Part shown: positions 1-11,301 of the stretch, one piece after another | Layout: each line of letters starts with the position of its first letter | How positions within the stretch are numbered: position 1 is the stretch's first letter | Assembly (NCBI GenBank): GCA_024236175.1 | Contig: JACKKY010000004.1 | Location: forward strand, 12,501 to 76,500 | Source: Novosphingobium sp. | GTDB taxonomy: Bacteria > Pseudomonadota > Alphaproteobacteria > Sphingomonadales > Sphingomonadaceae | Length of the DNA: 64,000 nucleotides | Direction: 5' to 3' | Position numbers and translations under genes: made by a program | The notes under the pieces: model-generated | Databases searched by the model: none | What the model was told of the DNA's origin: nothing | Seen by the model: only the letters and a program-made list of their open reading frames with translations

Positions 1-1175
<1,175 letters not shown>

Positions 1176-1373
1176 AGAATCCACACCATCAACGACAGGC
1201 CTGGATACGAAGCCACTTGCCGCTTGCATAATACGGCAGCCTGCCTCGCCCATGCTACTAGCCTGCAGCATCGGTGCGGACGATAATCTCAGCCAGATAT
1301 TTAAGTGCCGCATGCCAACCGATCACGTCAGATCGGATACCATGCGCCACGGCATCGATTAAAAAACCCATTC

Positions 1374-1389
1374 ACAATGTCAAAGAAGC
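1374..1389 (-). promoter_or_regulatory. boxA-like antitermination site in the 16S-23S spacer
   Basis: The minus strand reads GCTTCTTTGACATTGT between tRNA-Ala and 23S. It closely matches the leader copy at 3544-3559 (GGCTCTTTGACATTGT). In known rrn operons boxA copies stand in the leader and ahead of 23S, where the NusB/NusE complex loads to prevent Rho-dependent termination. The remaining spacer between 1176 and 1454 holds no other gene that I can see. Confidence 0.7.
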
Positions 1390-1454
1390 GGGAAGATCCC
1401 GCCAAACCGGACCGACAAACCGGACCGGAACTCGTTTCCTTCACTGGAGTTGCT

Positions 1455-1530
1455 TGGTGGAGCCAGCCGGGATCGAACCGGCGACCTCAAGCTTGCAAAG
1501 CTAGCGCTCTCCCAACTGAGCTATGGCCCC
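1455..1530 (-). tRNA. tRNA-Ala (anticodon TGC)
   Basis: A 76-nt cloverleaf on the minus strand starts GGGGCCATAGCTCAG and ends with an encoded CCA. The anticodon TGC is the complement of 1495-1497. The acceptor stem pairs throughout, with one G-U. The anticodon stem CTAGC/GCTTG has a T-T mismatch at the 28-42 pair, where a paired A would be expected; this may be a sequencing error, as elsewhere in the first 6 kb. It is the second spacer tRNA of the rRNA operon, as in most alphaproteobacteria. Confidence 0.97.
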
Positions 1531-1553
1531 GAAGGACCCAAGCGATCCGGGAA

Positions 1554-1630
<77 letters not shown>

Positions 1631-1831
1631 ATTCCCGTACCCGGCCGGCCCCATTTTCTCTAATTGAGAAGTCAGGCCGCGGGCGGCGTGAGCCAGCTCA
1701 GGCAAATAACGCACTCAGCCGACAAAGCGGCGAACGCGTTAACTCCAGTGATGAAAGGACATGAGGACGACGGCATGTTCTTTGGAATGGGCGAAGCTCT
1801 TCCCGACGCGAAGTCAGGCGCTTTCGGCCAA

Positions 1832-3313
<1,482 letters not shown>

Positions 3314-3687
3314 TGTCACATACCAACCAGGCACGATCCGAAGATCGCCGACCGGGAAGGCATGAGCTTCAAGGAGCCGATACCTGCACTTGTCAAACGT
3401 AATGGATACGAAGGACATGTATCATCACACGCAAACCGTGGGGTTCGCGAGGATGTGGCATCGGCATAAGGTTAACCGGTACCCGGAGCCTTGAGCTCCC
3501 CGGACCGGGCGCCGTCGCCCACATGTCCCTTCATCAAAAACCAACAATGTCAAAGAGCCACTCAACAAAAGAGGCGGACAACAATGGAACCCCGATTTTC
3601 ACCGGGGGACCGGTTGTCCGTTTCTGTTGGCGACCGTTGCGATCGGAACCAGTCGTTTAGACCGGCAGCGCCGCGTCGGTGAGGGGC
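3314..3687 (-). other. rRNA operon leader region
   Basis: About 370 bases lie between the predicted transcription start near 3681 and the mature 16S 5' end. No convincing gene lies here on either strand; the short frames lack ribosome sites and family resemblance. The only recognisable element is the boxA listed separately. A GC-rich partial inverted repeat stands near 3592-3608 (CCCCG ... CGGGG), perhaps a processing or pausing hairpin. Confidence 0.6.
3544..3559 (-). promoter_or_regulatory. boxA-like antitermination site in the rRNA leader
   Basis: The minus strand reads GGCTCTTTGACATTGT, close to the general rrn boxA TGCTCTTTAACA and to the alphaproteobacterial form. A second copy lies in the 16S-23S spacer (1374-1389). 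The placement between promoter and 16S fits a NusB/NusE loading site. Confidence 0.75.
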
Positions 3688-3716
3688 CATATATGGAGGG
3701 TGTTGGATTCGGTCAA
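3688..3716 (-). promoter_or_regulatory. rRNA operon promoter, sigma70-type
   Basis: On the minus strand a -35 TTGACC (3716-3711) and a -10 TATATG (3693-3688) are separated by exactly 17 bases. Upstream is an A/T-rich stretch (AAATTTTATTGCAAAAA, about 3722-3740) resembling an UP element. Downstream the discriminator GCCCCTC is G/C-rich, a known hallmark of stringently controlled rRNA promoters. Predicted start is near 3681. Confidence 0.75.
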
Positions 3717-3775
3717 CGCCTTTTTGCAATAAAATTTCATCCTCGTCGGAAAGGCGCAGATATCCGTCATTTTTG

Positions 3776-3789
3776 TCGAGCATGCTCGA
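3776..3789. promoter_or_regulatory. 14-bp perfect palindrome upstream of the rRNA promoter and GT2 gene
   Basis: TCGAGCATGCTCGA reads identically on both strands. It lies about 60 bases upstream of the rRNA promoter -35 and 87 bases upstream of the divergent glycosyltransferase start. It could be a regulator site or the tip of a hairpin. No matching copy was noticed elsewhere in the window. Confidence 0.3.
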
Positions 3790-3875
3790 TGAGGTTTTCG
3801 GGTCCGTGACGAATCGCTTTGAGCCGGTCGCCCGCTTAAACCAAATCTTAGACGGTCTTGGTTAATCCCGCGCGC

Positions 3876-4715
3876 ATGAAAATACCTTCGTCGGCAAAGG
3901 CCCAAAGCCCCGGCAACGCCCCGAGTACGCCTCGAATCGCGGTTATCGTACCCGCCTATGGCGTGGCGCATCTCGTCGGGGAGGCTCTCGAATCACTGCG
4001 CGCCCAGACGATACAGGACTGGGAGTGCATCGTTATCGACGACGGTGCACCCGACGATGTGGCGGGCGCGGTGGAACCATTTCTATCCGACGAGCGCATC
4101 CACCTGATGCTCACGCCCAACCAGGGCGTCTCCGCGGCGCGCAATACCGCAATCGCAGCAACCAGCTCTCCGCTTGTTGCGCTGCTCGACGGCGACGACC
4201 TGCTGCGCCCCACATATCTCGAAACCATGGCCGCAGTCATGGAAGCCGAGCCGGACGCACGCATCGCCACCTGCAATGCGCGAATCTTCGGCGCGGTGTC
4301 CGAAGAAACCCTGGCGATGACGCGCAAGCAAGGAACCGGCGACGGCGTGCGCGGGACCCTTTCCGACGTGCTCGCGCGGGAGTTCAATGTATATATCGGC
4401 TCGACTTTCCGCCGAGCCGACTTCGACGCGATCGGCGGCTTCGACACATCCATGTCCCAATCGGAGGATCTCGATTTCTGGGTCCGGCTGATGCTGCTCG
4501 GCGGCTACGCCCGCTACGTCGACGAAATCCTCGGCGACTATCGGGTGCGGCGTAACTCCGCCTCGGCGAATGGCCAACTGATGATGCTCGGCATGATCCG
4601 GGTCTACGAGAAGGCCTGTGAAGCTCTGGGCGATCGACCGGAAGAGCGAACTCGCCTCGCGACCTGCACGCGGATGAAGCGCGAGAACTGGCCTTCGAGC
4701 ATGCGATCGACCTGA
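3876..4715 (+). CDS. Family 2 glycosyltransferase (3' end probably frameshifted)
   Basis: The product is a cytoplasmic sugar transferase of the GT2, GT-A fold type. Near the N-terminus is RIAVIVPAYGVAHLVGEALESL, whose core is IVPAYG, then VIDDGAP, NQGVSAARNTAIA and the metal-binding LLDGDDLLRP; SQSEDLDFWVRL follows as the acceptor-side ED motif. The ATG at 3876 is chosen because the longer frame starts with TTG at 3858; no clear ribosome site is visible. After about base 4650 the frame stops resembling the family. Another frame reads DLHADEARELAFEHAIDL, then a third reads IIDGDFRHGIRELRAARL, so the true C-terminus is likely longer and disrupted by indels (to about 4925). It starts a polysaccharide locus with the next three genes. 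Confidence 0.75.
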   Translation: MKIPSSAKAQSPGNAPSTPRIAVIVPAYGVAHLVGEALESLRAQTIQDWECIVIDDGAPDDVAGAVEPFLSDERIHLMLTPNQGVSAARNTAIAATSSPLVALLDGDDLLRPTYLETMAAVMEAEPDARIATCNARIFGAVSEETLAMTRKQGTGDGVRGTLSDVLAREFNVYIGSTFRRADFDAIGGFDTSMSQSEDLDFWVRLMLLGGYARYVDEILGDYRVRRNSASANGQLMMLGMIRVYEKACEALGDRPEERTRLATCTRMKRENWPSSMRST

Positions 4716-4925
4716 ATCATCGACGGTGACTTCCGGCACGGAATCCGCGAGCTGCGGGCCGCACGTCTCAGGTCGCGGAAGGGGGGCCGTATTGGAGCGC
4801 CGCTATTCCGCGAGTTCGCAGATCATTCCCCTGGCGAAGCCGATGCTCGCGCGCCCGCCGTCGCGCCCCATGCGCGTAGCCACGGCACCGGTGCGCTTGC
4901 GGCACCGCGCAGTCAAGACCGGCGC

Positions 4926-5958
4926 TGAAGGACAGGCGAAGCCCATTGTCGGCTCCGCATCCCTCACCGTCGCCATGGCGGTCTACAACAACGGCCCCTT
5001 CGTCGGCGAAGCGATCGACAGCATTCTCGATCAGACTGTCGGGGACTTCCGAGTTCCTGATCGTCAATGACGGTTCGACCGACAAATCGGGTCGCCGTGA
5101 TCGAAGGCGGACCGTGCGGCTAGCGACAGCCGCATCCGCGTAATCCATCAGGAGAACCGCGGCTTTATCGCCAGCCTCAACCGCATGTTTCGCGGAAGCG
5201 CACAGCCTGGATTGCGCGGATGGACGGCGACGATATCTCCTTTCCCGGACGACTTGCAGAAGCAGATGGCTTTCTGAAGCCGCCAACCCCGACCACGGCG
5301 TGATCGGATGTTCGCCAGCCTGATGATCGGCCCTGAGGGCAGGCTCGTCACCCGCCCACCGATCGTGCGCCCGACTGACACACGAGGGCCTGATCGAGAA
5401 TCTCGAATCAGGGCCCGCTGACTAAATCACAACGCGGTGATCTATTCTGCGCGAGGCGGTTCTCTTGGCGGTCGGCGCTACCGCCCCGCCTACCGCCATG
5501 CGGAGGATTGGCGACCTGTGGCTGCGGCTGAGCACGGTCACCGCTTATGGCGAACCTACCGGATGCACTCGTCGCCTACCGCCTCTATCCCGATCAGGTG
5601 AGTTCGCGCCATGTTGTCGCACAGGCGCGCCATGCAGCGATTGCCTGGCTGCGCCATTGCGAACGCCTAAGCGGCAGGCAACCCGATCCGACCGAAAGGC
5701 GCGACACACTGCCTGCGCTTGAGAAGCTGGACGCGACTCTTCGGCGAAGGGCGGTTCTGCCTATGTCCGCAGCCGGGTGATCGACCGCACGCTTTAGTTC
5801 GCCCGAGGCGATCGGCGGCGAAGGCTACGAAATGCTCATCGACCACATCGCGAGAACGGGACCGATCCGCTGTGGAGAGCCGCCGCACGCCTGCTGAAAT
5901 CAGGGCGTCCGCATGAAAGGCCGCCGGAGTCGCCAACGCGCTTCTCCGGGCGGGCTGA
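4926..5958 (+). pseudogene. Second GT2 glycosyltransferase, broken by many frameshifts
   Basis: No single frame is long, yet the pieces read in order as one GT2 protein of about 330 residues. They are TVAMAVYNNGPFVGEAIDSI (4966-5025), FLIVNDGSTDKS (about 5053-5088), DSRIRVIHQENRGF (5120-5165), ARMDGDDISFPG (5214-5249, the DXD-like motif), GYRPAYRHAED and DLWLRLS (5480-5535), NLPDALVAYRLYPDQVSSRH (5549-5608) and AGVANALLRAG before a stop at 5956-5958. Most breaks look like one extra base beside an identical base, for example 5049-5050, 5089-5091, 5106-5107 and 5188-5190. Because the residues between breaks are intact, sequence error is as likely as true decay. The start is uncertain. Confidence 0.7.
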
Positions 5959-5972
5959 GGACGAGCTTCGCC

Positions 5973-7442
5973 ATGTCTGTCCGTGGAGCGCAATCTGGGC
6001 CATGTCGTCGCAGTACGTCGCGCCTTGCGATCAACTTCGGCGTCAGCATCTATCTTGCCCGCTACTACATCGGACCGGATGAGCTGGGGCTGTTCTCGAT
6101 CGCCTTTGCCGCCACAACGCTTATCGCCGTGTTCCAGGACTTCGGGCTAACCCGCTACGTGGCGGGCGAAGCCGATCTCGACGACGCCAAGATCCGCGCC
6201 GCATGTTCGCTCTCGCTGGTGATTGCAGGAGCGATCGCCGTCGTCAGCATGGCCCTCGCCTGGCCGATGGCCGCGCTATACGACATGCCGCAGCTGGCTC
6301 CGCTCATGCTGGTCATCGGCGCATCATATCTGCTGCTGCCGTTCACCGTCGTGCCCAGAGCACTGATCCAGCGCAAGCTGGACTTCAAGTCGAACACGAT
6401 AATGGACATCGGCGCGGCTTCCGCCAACGCGGTCGTATCCATCCATCTCGCCCGCCACGGTGCAGGCGCCATGGCGCTGGCCTGGGGAACCCTGGCCCAA
6501 TTCGCCGCACGCGCGCTTATCGCACAGTGGCGCAACGGCCTGCTTCTGCCCTGGCCGCTGTCATTCGACGGAGCGCGGCCGATCCTCAAATTCGGCGGCG
6601 GCTCTTCGTTGCTGGTGTTGAGCGGAACGCTGAGTGCAAAACTGCCCGATCTGGTCATCGGCCGACTGATCAATCAGGCGGCGGTGGGTCTGTTCGGGCG
6701 AGCGAACGGCCTTTCCGGGCAACTGCGTACGCTGGTCTCGGGGGCAGTCACAGGCGTGTTCTATCCGGCTTTCGCCCGGGTTCGGGACCGGGGCGAACCG
6801 CTAGGCCCGCACTACGAACGAGTCGTCTCCTGCTATTGCGGCGTGACCTGGCCGACGATGGCGGGCCTCGCGATCCTCGCCGAGCCCCTGATCCGTCTGC
6901 TTTATGGCGAGCGCTGGCTGGGCGCGGCACCGCTCCTGCAATGGATCGCAATCTCCGAAATCTGCTTCGTCGCCCTGCCTCTGCACGTGGAATTGCCGAT
7001 CCTGCTGGGCCGGATGAAAGCGCTGATCCACCGCAACCTGCTGGACACGCTCGCCTCGGTCCTGCTGCTGGCCGTCGGCGCCTATTTCAGCCTGGAGGCA
7101 GCCGCGGCTTCCCGCTTCGCCTACAGCATCGTGTGGATCTTCATTTATATCGGTTTTCTCCACACGCTGGTGGGCTTTCGCTGGGGCGGGCTGCTCGCGA
7201 ACTACGCCAAGTCCGGGCTGGCGACGATCGCCGCCATTGCTCCCACCGTTGCCATCTATGCTTTCTGGCAAGGACCGAGCGAGCTCGGATTCGCGGAAAT
7301 GCTGGCCGGCACCCTGGCCGGAATATTCGCCTGGCTGGTGACGCTCTGGCTGACCGACCATCCTCTGTTCCGCGAGTTCACCGGCCTGATCGGCGATATG
7401 CTCGGCAAGCTGCGACGTCCCGCTCCGGAGACGATGGCGTGA
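5973..7442 (+). CDS. Wzx-like lipopolysaccharide/oligosaccharide flippase
   Basis: A multi-spanning inner-membrane protein of the MOP superfamily (Polysacc_synt_3 type) that would flip lipid-linked oligosaccharide to the periplasm. Hydrophobic segments run the whole length; family signatures are SIYLARYYIGPDELGLFS near the start, FQDFGLTRYV and FGRANGLSGQL. The ATG at 5973 is chosen over the in-frame one at 5913, which lies inside the previous gene. The first 15 or so residues look wrong: the other frame reads VERNLGHVVAVRR, suggesting one more indel near 6020-6030. From there on the frame is clean. The stop overlaps the next start by four bases (GTGA). Confidence 0.85.
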   Translation: MSVRGAQSGPCRRSTSRLAINFGVSIYLARYYIGPDELGLFSIAFAATTLIAVFQDFGLTRYVAGEADLDDAKIRAACSLSLVIAGAIAVVSMALAWPMAALYDMPQLAPLMLVIGASYLLLPFTVVPRALIQRKLDFKSNTIMDIGAASANAVVSIHLARHGAGAMALAWGTLAQFAARALIAQWRNGLLLPWPLSFDGARPILKFGGGSSLLVLSGTLSAKLPDLVIGRLINQAAVGLFGRANGLSGQLRTLVSGAVTGVFYPAFARVRDRGEPLGPHYERVVSCYCGVTWPTMAGLAILAEPLIRLLYGERWLGAAPLLQWIAISEICFVALPLHVELPILLGRMKALIHRNLLDTLASVLLLAVGAYFSLEAAAASRFAYSIVWIFIYIGFLHTLVGFRWGGLLANYAKSGLATIAAIAPTVAIYAFWQGPSELGFAEMLAGTLAGIFAWLVTLWLTDHPLFREFTGLIGDMLGKLRRPAPETMA

Positions 7443-8356
7443 GATTCGCATATGCCATCCTTGCCCATGCAGGGCCGGAACAGCTGACCAGCCTGATCGA
7501 CCGGCTGGCGGACGGCCCCAACGGGGACCGAATCGTCCTCCATCTCGACCGCAAATCGGACCTCTGGCGCCACCAGCGCGAACGCTTTGCCCGTCACCCT
7601 TCGGGAAAGATCGTATTGGTGCCGGACCCGGTCAACGTCATCTGGGCGCATTCCAGCCAGGTTGCCGCCCAGTGCCGCGTCCTCGGCGAAGCGCTTCAAC
7701 ATGACTTCGACTATGTCCACCTGATCAGCGGCGCGGACTGGCCGGTGTCTCCTCGAGAGAAGATCGTTGCCGATATCGCCGCGCATGGCGAGCGGTGCCC
7801 CGCCTTTATCGACCTCTACGGCGAGATGCAGCAGGAACGGCTGCAGGACTGGTGGTTCGACGACCGCAAGTTCAGCCTCGAAGGCTTTCCCCGCCTGTCC
7901 GAAAACGTCGAGCGGGCGCAAACCCGCCTGAGCTGGGCTTTCTCGCGCTGGTGGCACAAAGCCGGGCTCGACCGGGGCGCCTATCTCGGACAACCATGGG
8001 TCAAGGGCAGCGGCTGGTTTTCCCTGCCGCGCGACATCGCCACCGACATCTGCGGCGAAGTGGGCCGCATGCTGGAACGCGGGCGCATGCGATTCACCCA
8101 ATGCGCCGACGAACACGCGATCCAGACCGTGCTGGTGCGCCGTCATGGCGACCGGATCCTGCCCGACCACCGTTACATCGACTGGGGCGCGGGCGGAAAC
8201 CACCCCAAGCTGCTGACGCGCGCCGACCGCGAATCGATCATCGCCAGCGGCGCATGGTTCGCAAGGAAGTTCGACATCAAGGTCGACGACTTCTTCCTCG
8301 AGCCGAACGCCTTTGCTTTCGCCGAGCGCGAACCCGCCCACGCCCTGCAGGGCTGA
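7439..8356 (+). CDS. GT14 (Core-2/I-branching type) beta-glycosyltransferase
   Basis: A 305-residue protein beginning at GTG 7439, overlapping the flippase stop. It starts VRFAYAILAHAGPEQLTSLI, then VLHLDRKSD, VPDPVNVIWAHSSQV and HLISGADWPVS, the pattern of the Branch/DUF288-like family that includes N-acetylglucosaminyl- and xylosyltransferases. SGADWPV and the later TQCADEHAIQTVL are family hallmarks. It probably adds a branch sugar to the glycan made by the GT2 genes upstream. No transmembrane segment is evident, so it should act at the cytoplasmic face. Substrate is unknown. Confidence 0.8.
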   Translation: MRFAYAILAHAGPEQLTSLIDRLADGPNGDRIVLHLDRKSDLWRHQRERFARHPSGKIVLVPDPVNVIWAHSSQVAAQCRVLGEALQHDFDYVHLISGADWPVSPREKIVADIAAHGERCPAFIDLYGEMQQERLQDWWFDDRKFSLEGFPRLSENVERAQTRLSWAFSRWWHKAGLDRGAYLGQPWVKGSGWFSLPRDIATDICGEVGRMLERGRMRFTQCADEHAIQTVLVRRHGDRILPDHRYIDWGAGGNHPKLLTRADRESIIASGAWFARKFDIKVDDFFLEPNAFAFAEREPAHALQG

Positions 8357-8463
8357 GCGCTCCCCTTCCCCGGCCCGGTTTTGAGCCGCTGCCGCAATCG
8401 TGCTAATATCTGCATTCACGGATCTTCCGGCATCAGGTCCGGAAGCCGGGGAGAGCTGCCGCG

Positions 8464-9417
8464 ATGCAAGGTCTCGCGCAAATCCTGTCGCTGGTGCTGG
8501 CCAACACCGTCCTGCCGGCAGCCCCCCTTGTCGAATCGGGCGTGCAGGTTTCCGAAACCGAGGCCGTCTCCGGCGAGCCCGAGATCGTCGGCGGGGAGGA
8601 AGACCGCTACGATCGGATGACGCTGCCCGTTCACATCGGCGAGCATGGCCCGTTCCGATTCCTGCTCGACACCGGCTCCCAGTCCACGGTGCTCTCCACC
8701 GCACTGGCCGACAAGCTGGCGCTGCCTCCCGGCCAGTCCCGTACCATCGTCAGTATTGCCGGCACACAGGAAGTCAGGACGGCGGAAGTCGAACGAATCC
8801 TGCTGGGCAAGCGCAGCTATTACGGGCTCGAGGCGCCGTTGCTGGAGCGCGGCCATATCGGGGCGGACGGCATCCTCGGCATCGACAGCCTTCAGAACCA
8901 GCGGGTGCTGGTCGACTTCAGCGACAATTTCATCGCCATCAACGATACGGAGAAGATCGCGGCGGATCGCGATTTCGACATCGTCGTCAAGGCGCGGCGG
9001 CGCGCCGGGCAGTTGATCATGACCAACGCCGATATCGACGGAAAGCGCGCCCGGGTCATCATCGATACCGGGTCGGACGTCACCATCGGCAACCGTGCCC
9101 TCCAGCGCGCCCTCGCCCGTCGCGGAAAAATCGTCGAAACGGTGCTGCACAGCGCAACCGGCCAGCAGCTTCCGGCACAGATGGGCTTCGCCGAACGGCT
9201 TTCCTTCGGCGACATCAGCATCACCAACGTCGCGATAGCCTTCGCCGACGCCGCGCCATTCAAGAAGCTCGCCCTGGACAAGCGGCCGGCGCTGATGCTC
9301 GGCATGCGCGAACTGCGCGTGTTCAAGCGAATCGCCATCGACTTCTCCCGGCGCAAGGTGATGTTCGACCTGCCCGCCGAGTTCGAGTTCGAGAAACCGA
9401 GCGGCTTTGCGTTTTAA
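8464..9417 (+). CDS. Secreted retropepsin-like aspartic protease with two DTGS motifs
   Basis: A 317-residue protein with a hydrophobic N-terminus (residues 1-22, ending around PAA) that looks like a signal peptide. Two retropepsin-type half-sites are present: LLDTGSQS with Asp69 and IIDTGSDV with Asp201. Each is followed by the hydrophobic-Gly pattern of the fold (DGILGI, LMLGM). Retroviral-type proteases need two such aspartates, normally from a dimer; here both could come from one chain. Proteobacterial proteins of this kind are annotated as retroviral-like aspartic proteases of unknown substrate. It stands alone between the polysaccharide locus and the ABC exporter, 24 bases before the latter. 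Confidence 0.85.
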   Translation: MQGLAQILSLVLANTVLPAAPLVESGVQVSETEAVSGEPEIVGGEEDRYDRMTLPVHIGEHGPFRFLLDTGSQSTVLSTALADKLALPPGQSRTIVSIAGTQEVRTAEVERILLGKRSYYGLEAPLLERGHIGADGILGIDSLQNQRVLVDFSDNFIAINDTEKIAADRDFDIVVKARRRAGQLIMTNADIDGKRARVIIDTGSDVTIGNRALQRALARRGKIVETVLHSATGQQLPAQMGFAERLSFGDISITNVAIAFADAAPFKKLALDKRPALMLGMRELRVFKRIAIDFSRRKVMFDLPAEFEFEKPSGFAF

Positions 9418-9441
9418 AGCGTGCCCACTACATAGGCGCGC

Positions 9442-11262
9442 ATGCCGCCCGACACATCCGCAGACGATCCCCAAGCACGCCACGACGGCTGGCTGACGCT
9501 GAAGCGCTTCCTGCCGTACCTGTGGCCCGCGAAAAACCTCGGGCTGAGGTGGCGCATTGTCGTGGCGGTCCTGCTGATCATCGCCGCGAAGGGCACGATG
9601 CTGACGCTGCCCTTCTTCTACAAGCGCGCCGTCGACGAGATGACGCTGGAAGGCAACACGCTCGTCACCGTCGCGCTGGCCTTCGTCATGGCCTATGCGC
9701 TCGGCCGTTTCGCCAGCGTCGCCTTCGACAACATACGCAACATGGTGTTCGAACGGGTCGGCCAGGACGCCACCCGCGCGCTGGCGGAAGACGTCTTTGC
9801 CCGGCTGCACAGCCTGTCGCTGCGTTTCCATCTCGGCCGACGGACCGGCGAGGTCACCAAGGTCATCGAGCGGGGCACCAAGAGCATCGACTTCATGCTC
9901 TATTTCCTGCTGTTCAACATCGCTCCGACAGTGATCGAACTGACTGTCGTTGCGGTCATCTTCTACTTCCACTTCGGCTGGGAACTGGTGGCGGCGACGA
10001 TGCTCGCGATCGCATCCTATGCCTTCGCCACCCAGAAGATCACCGAATGGCGCACCGCTCTTCGCATGAAGATGAACCGGCTGGACGGGCAGGCGCTGGA
10101 CCGGGCGGTCGATTCGCTGCTGAACTACGAGACGGTCAAATATTTCGGCGCCGAGAAGCGCGAGCAGGAGCGCTATGGCCAGGCTGCCCGGGAATATGCC
10201 GACGCCGCGGTGAAAAGCGAAGGCAGTCTCGGTTTTCTCAACATTGCTCAGGCGATGATCGTCAACCTGCTGATGGCGGGCGCCATGGGCTACACCGTCT
10301 GGGGCTGGTCGCAGGGCAAGTTCACAGTGGGCGACCTGGTCTTCGTCAACACCTACCTGACGCAGCTGTTCCGTCCGCTCGACATGCTCGGAACGGTGTA
10401 CCGCACCGTCCGGCAGGGGCTCATCGACATGGCCGAGATGTTCCGGCTGATGGATACCGAAGTCGAGGTTCGCGACGCGCCCGATGCACCCGCCCTCGTG
10501 ATCCGGCGGCCGACCGTGGCTTTCGACAATGTCGTGTTCGGCTACGAACCGGACCGCACGATCCTGCACGGGCTTTCATTCGAGGTTCCTTCGGGGAGCC
10601 ATGTCGCCATCGTCGGCCCCTCGGGCGCGGGCAAGTCGACCATCGCCCGGCTGCTGTTCCGCTTCTACGACCCGCAGAGCGGGCGCATCCTGATCGACGG
10701 GCAGGACATCAGGGAAGTGACGCAGGAATCGGTCCGGGCGGTGCTGGGCATCGTCCCGCAGGACTCGGTGCTGTTCAACGATACGATCGGCTACAACATT
10801 GCCTATGGACGCGACGGGGCGAGCCGGGAAGACGTGGAAGCGGCAGCACGGGCCGCAGCGCTGATGCCGCTGATCGACCGGCTGCCAAAACGTTTCGAGA
10901 CCGAAGTCGGCGAACGCGGCCTCAAGCTGTCAGGCGGTGAGAAGCAGCGCGTCGCGATTGCCCGGACACTGGTGAAGAACCCGCCGATCCTGCTGCTGGA
11001 CGAAGCCACCAGCGCGCTGGACACGCGCACCGAGCAGGACATTCTCGCCACGCTGCGCCACGTATCCGAGCATCGCACCAGCCTGTCCATCGCGCACCGG
11101 CTGTCGACCATCGCCGATTCGGACACGATCTTCGTGCTGCACGACGGCAGGCTTGCCGAACAGGGCACGCACACCGAACTGCTGAGGCATGACGGCCTCT
11201 ACGCCGAAATGTGGGCGCGGCAGGCTTCGGAAGAACAGGAAATAAGCGAAGCGGCGGAATAG
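9442..11262 (+). CDS. atm1: Atm1-type ABC exporter (NaAtm1-like)
   Basis: A 606-residue half-transporter with an N-terminal six-helix membrane domain (about residues 30-330) and a C-terminal nucleotide-binding domain. Visible are Walker A GPSGAGKST, signature LSGGEKQ, Walker B ILLLDEATSALD and the switch His in SIAHRLST. The membrane domain has the Atm1 stretch FNIAPTVIELT and YETVKYFGAE. From memory it runs nearly co-linear with NaAtm1 of Novosphingobium aromaticivorans, which exports glutathione derivatives and metal-glutathione adducts and belongs to the family of the mitochondrial Fe-S exporter. It works as a homodimer in the inner membrane. The C-terminus SEAAE matches the same ending. 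Confidence 0.93.
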   Translation: MPPDTSADDPQARHDGWLTLKRFLPYLWPAKNLGLRWRIVVAVLLIIAAKGTMLTLPFFYKRAVDEMTLEGNTLVTVALAFVMAYALGRFASVAFDNIRNMVFERVGQDATRALAEDVFARLHSLSLRFHLGRRTGEVTKVIERGTKSIDFMLYFLLFNIAPTVIELTVVAVIFYFHFGWELVAATMLAIASYAFATQKITEWRTALRMKMNRLDGQALDRAVDSLLNYETVKYFGAEKREQERYGQAAREYADAAVKSEGSLGFLNIAQAMIVNLLMAGAMGYTVWGWSQGKFTVGDLVFVNTYLTQLFRPLDMLGTVYRTVRQGLIDMAEMFRLMDTEVEVRDAPDAPALVIRRPTVAFDNVVFGYEPDRTILHGLSFEVPSGSHVAIVGPSGAGKSTIARLLFRFYDPQSGRILIDGQDIREVTQESVRAVLGIVPQDSVLFNDTIGYNIAYGRDGASREDVEAAARAAALMPLIDRLPKRFETEVGERGLKLSGGEKQRVAIARTLVKNPPILLLDEATSALDTRTEQDILATLRHVSEHRTSLSIAHRLSTIADSDTIFVLHDGRLAEQGTHTELLRHDGLYAEMWARQASEEQEISEAAE

Positions 11263-11301
11263 CGGTCGGTCCGATCTCAGGACATTGACCCCGCCCGTCC
11301 T

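Noticed and set aside
3314..3857. Small frames upstream of 16S as leader peptides
   Set aside because: They overlap the rRNA leader and promoter and show no ribosome site.
6203..8356. 717-codon frame beginning within the flippase
   Set aside because: Only its last 305 codons (from GTG 7439) are the real GT14 gene; the first part is a shadow of the flippase.
8400..10940. An 846-codon plus-strand frame across the protease and Atm1 genes
   Set aside because: It is the GC-rich shadow of the two real genes in another frame; the residues are Arg/Pro/Ala-rich with no domain.
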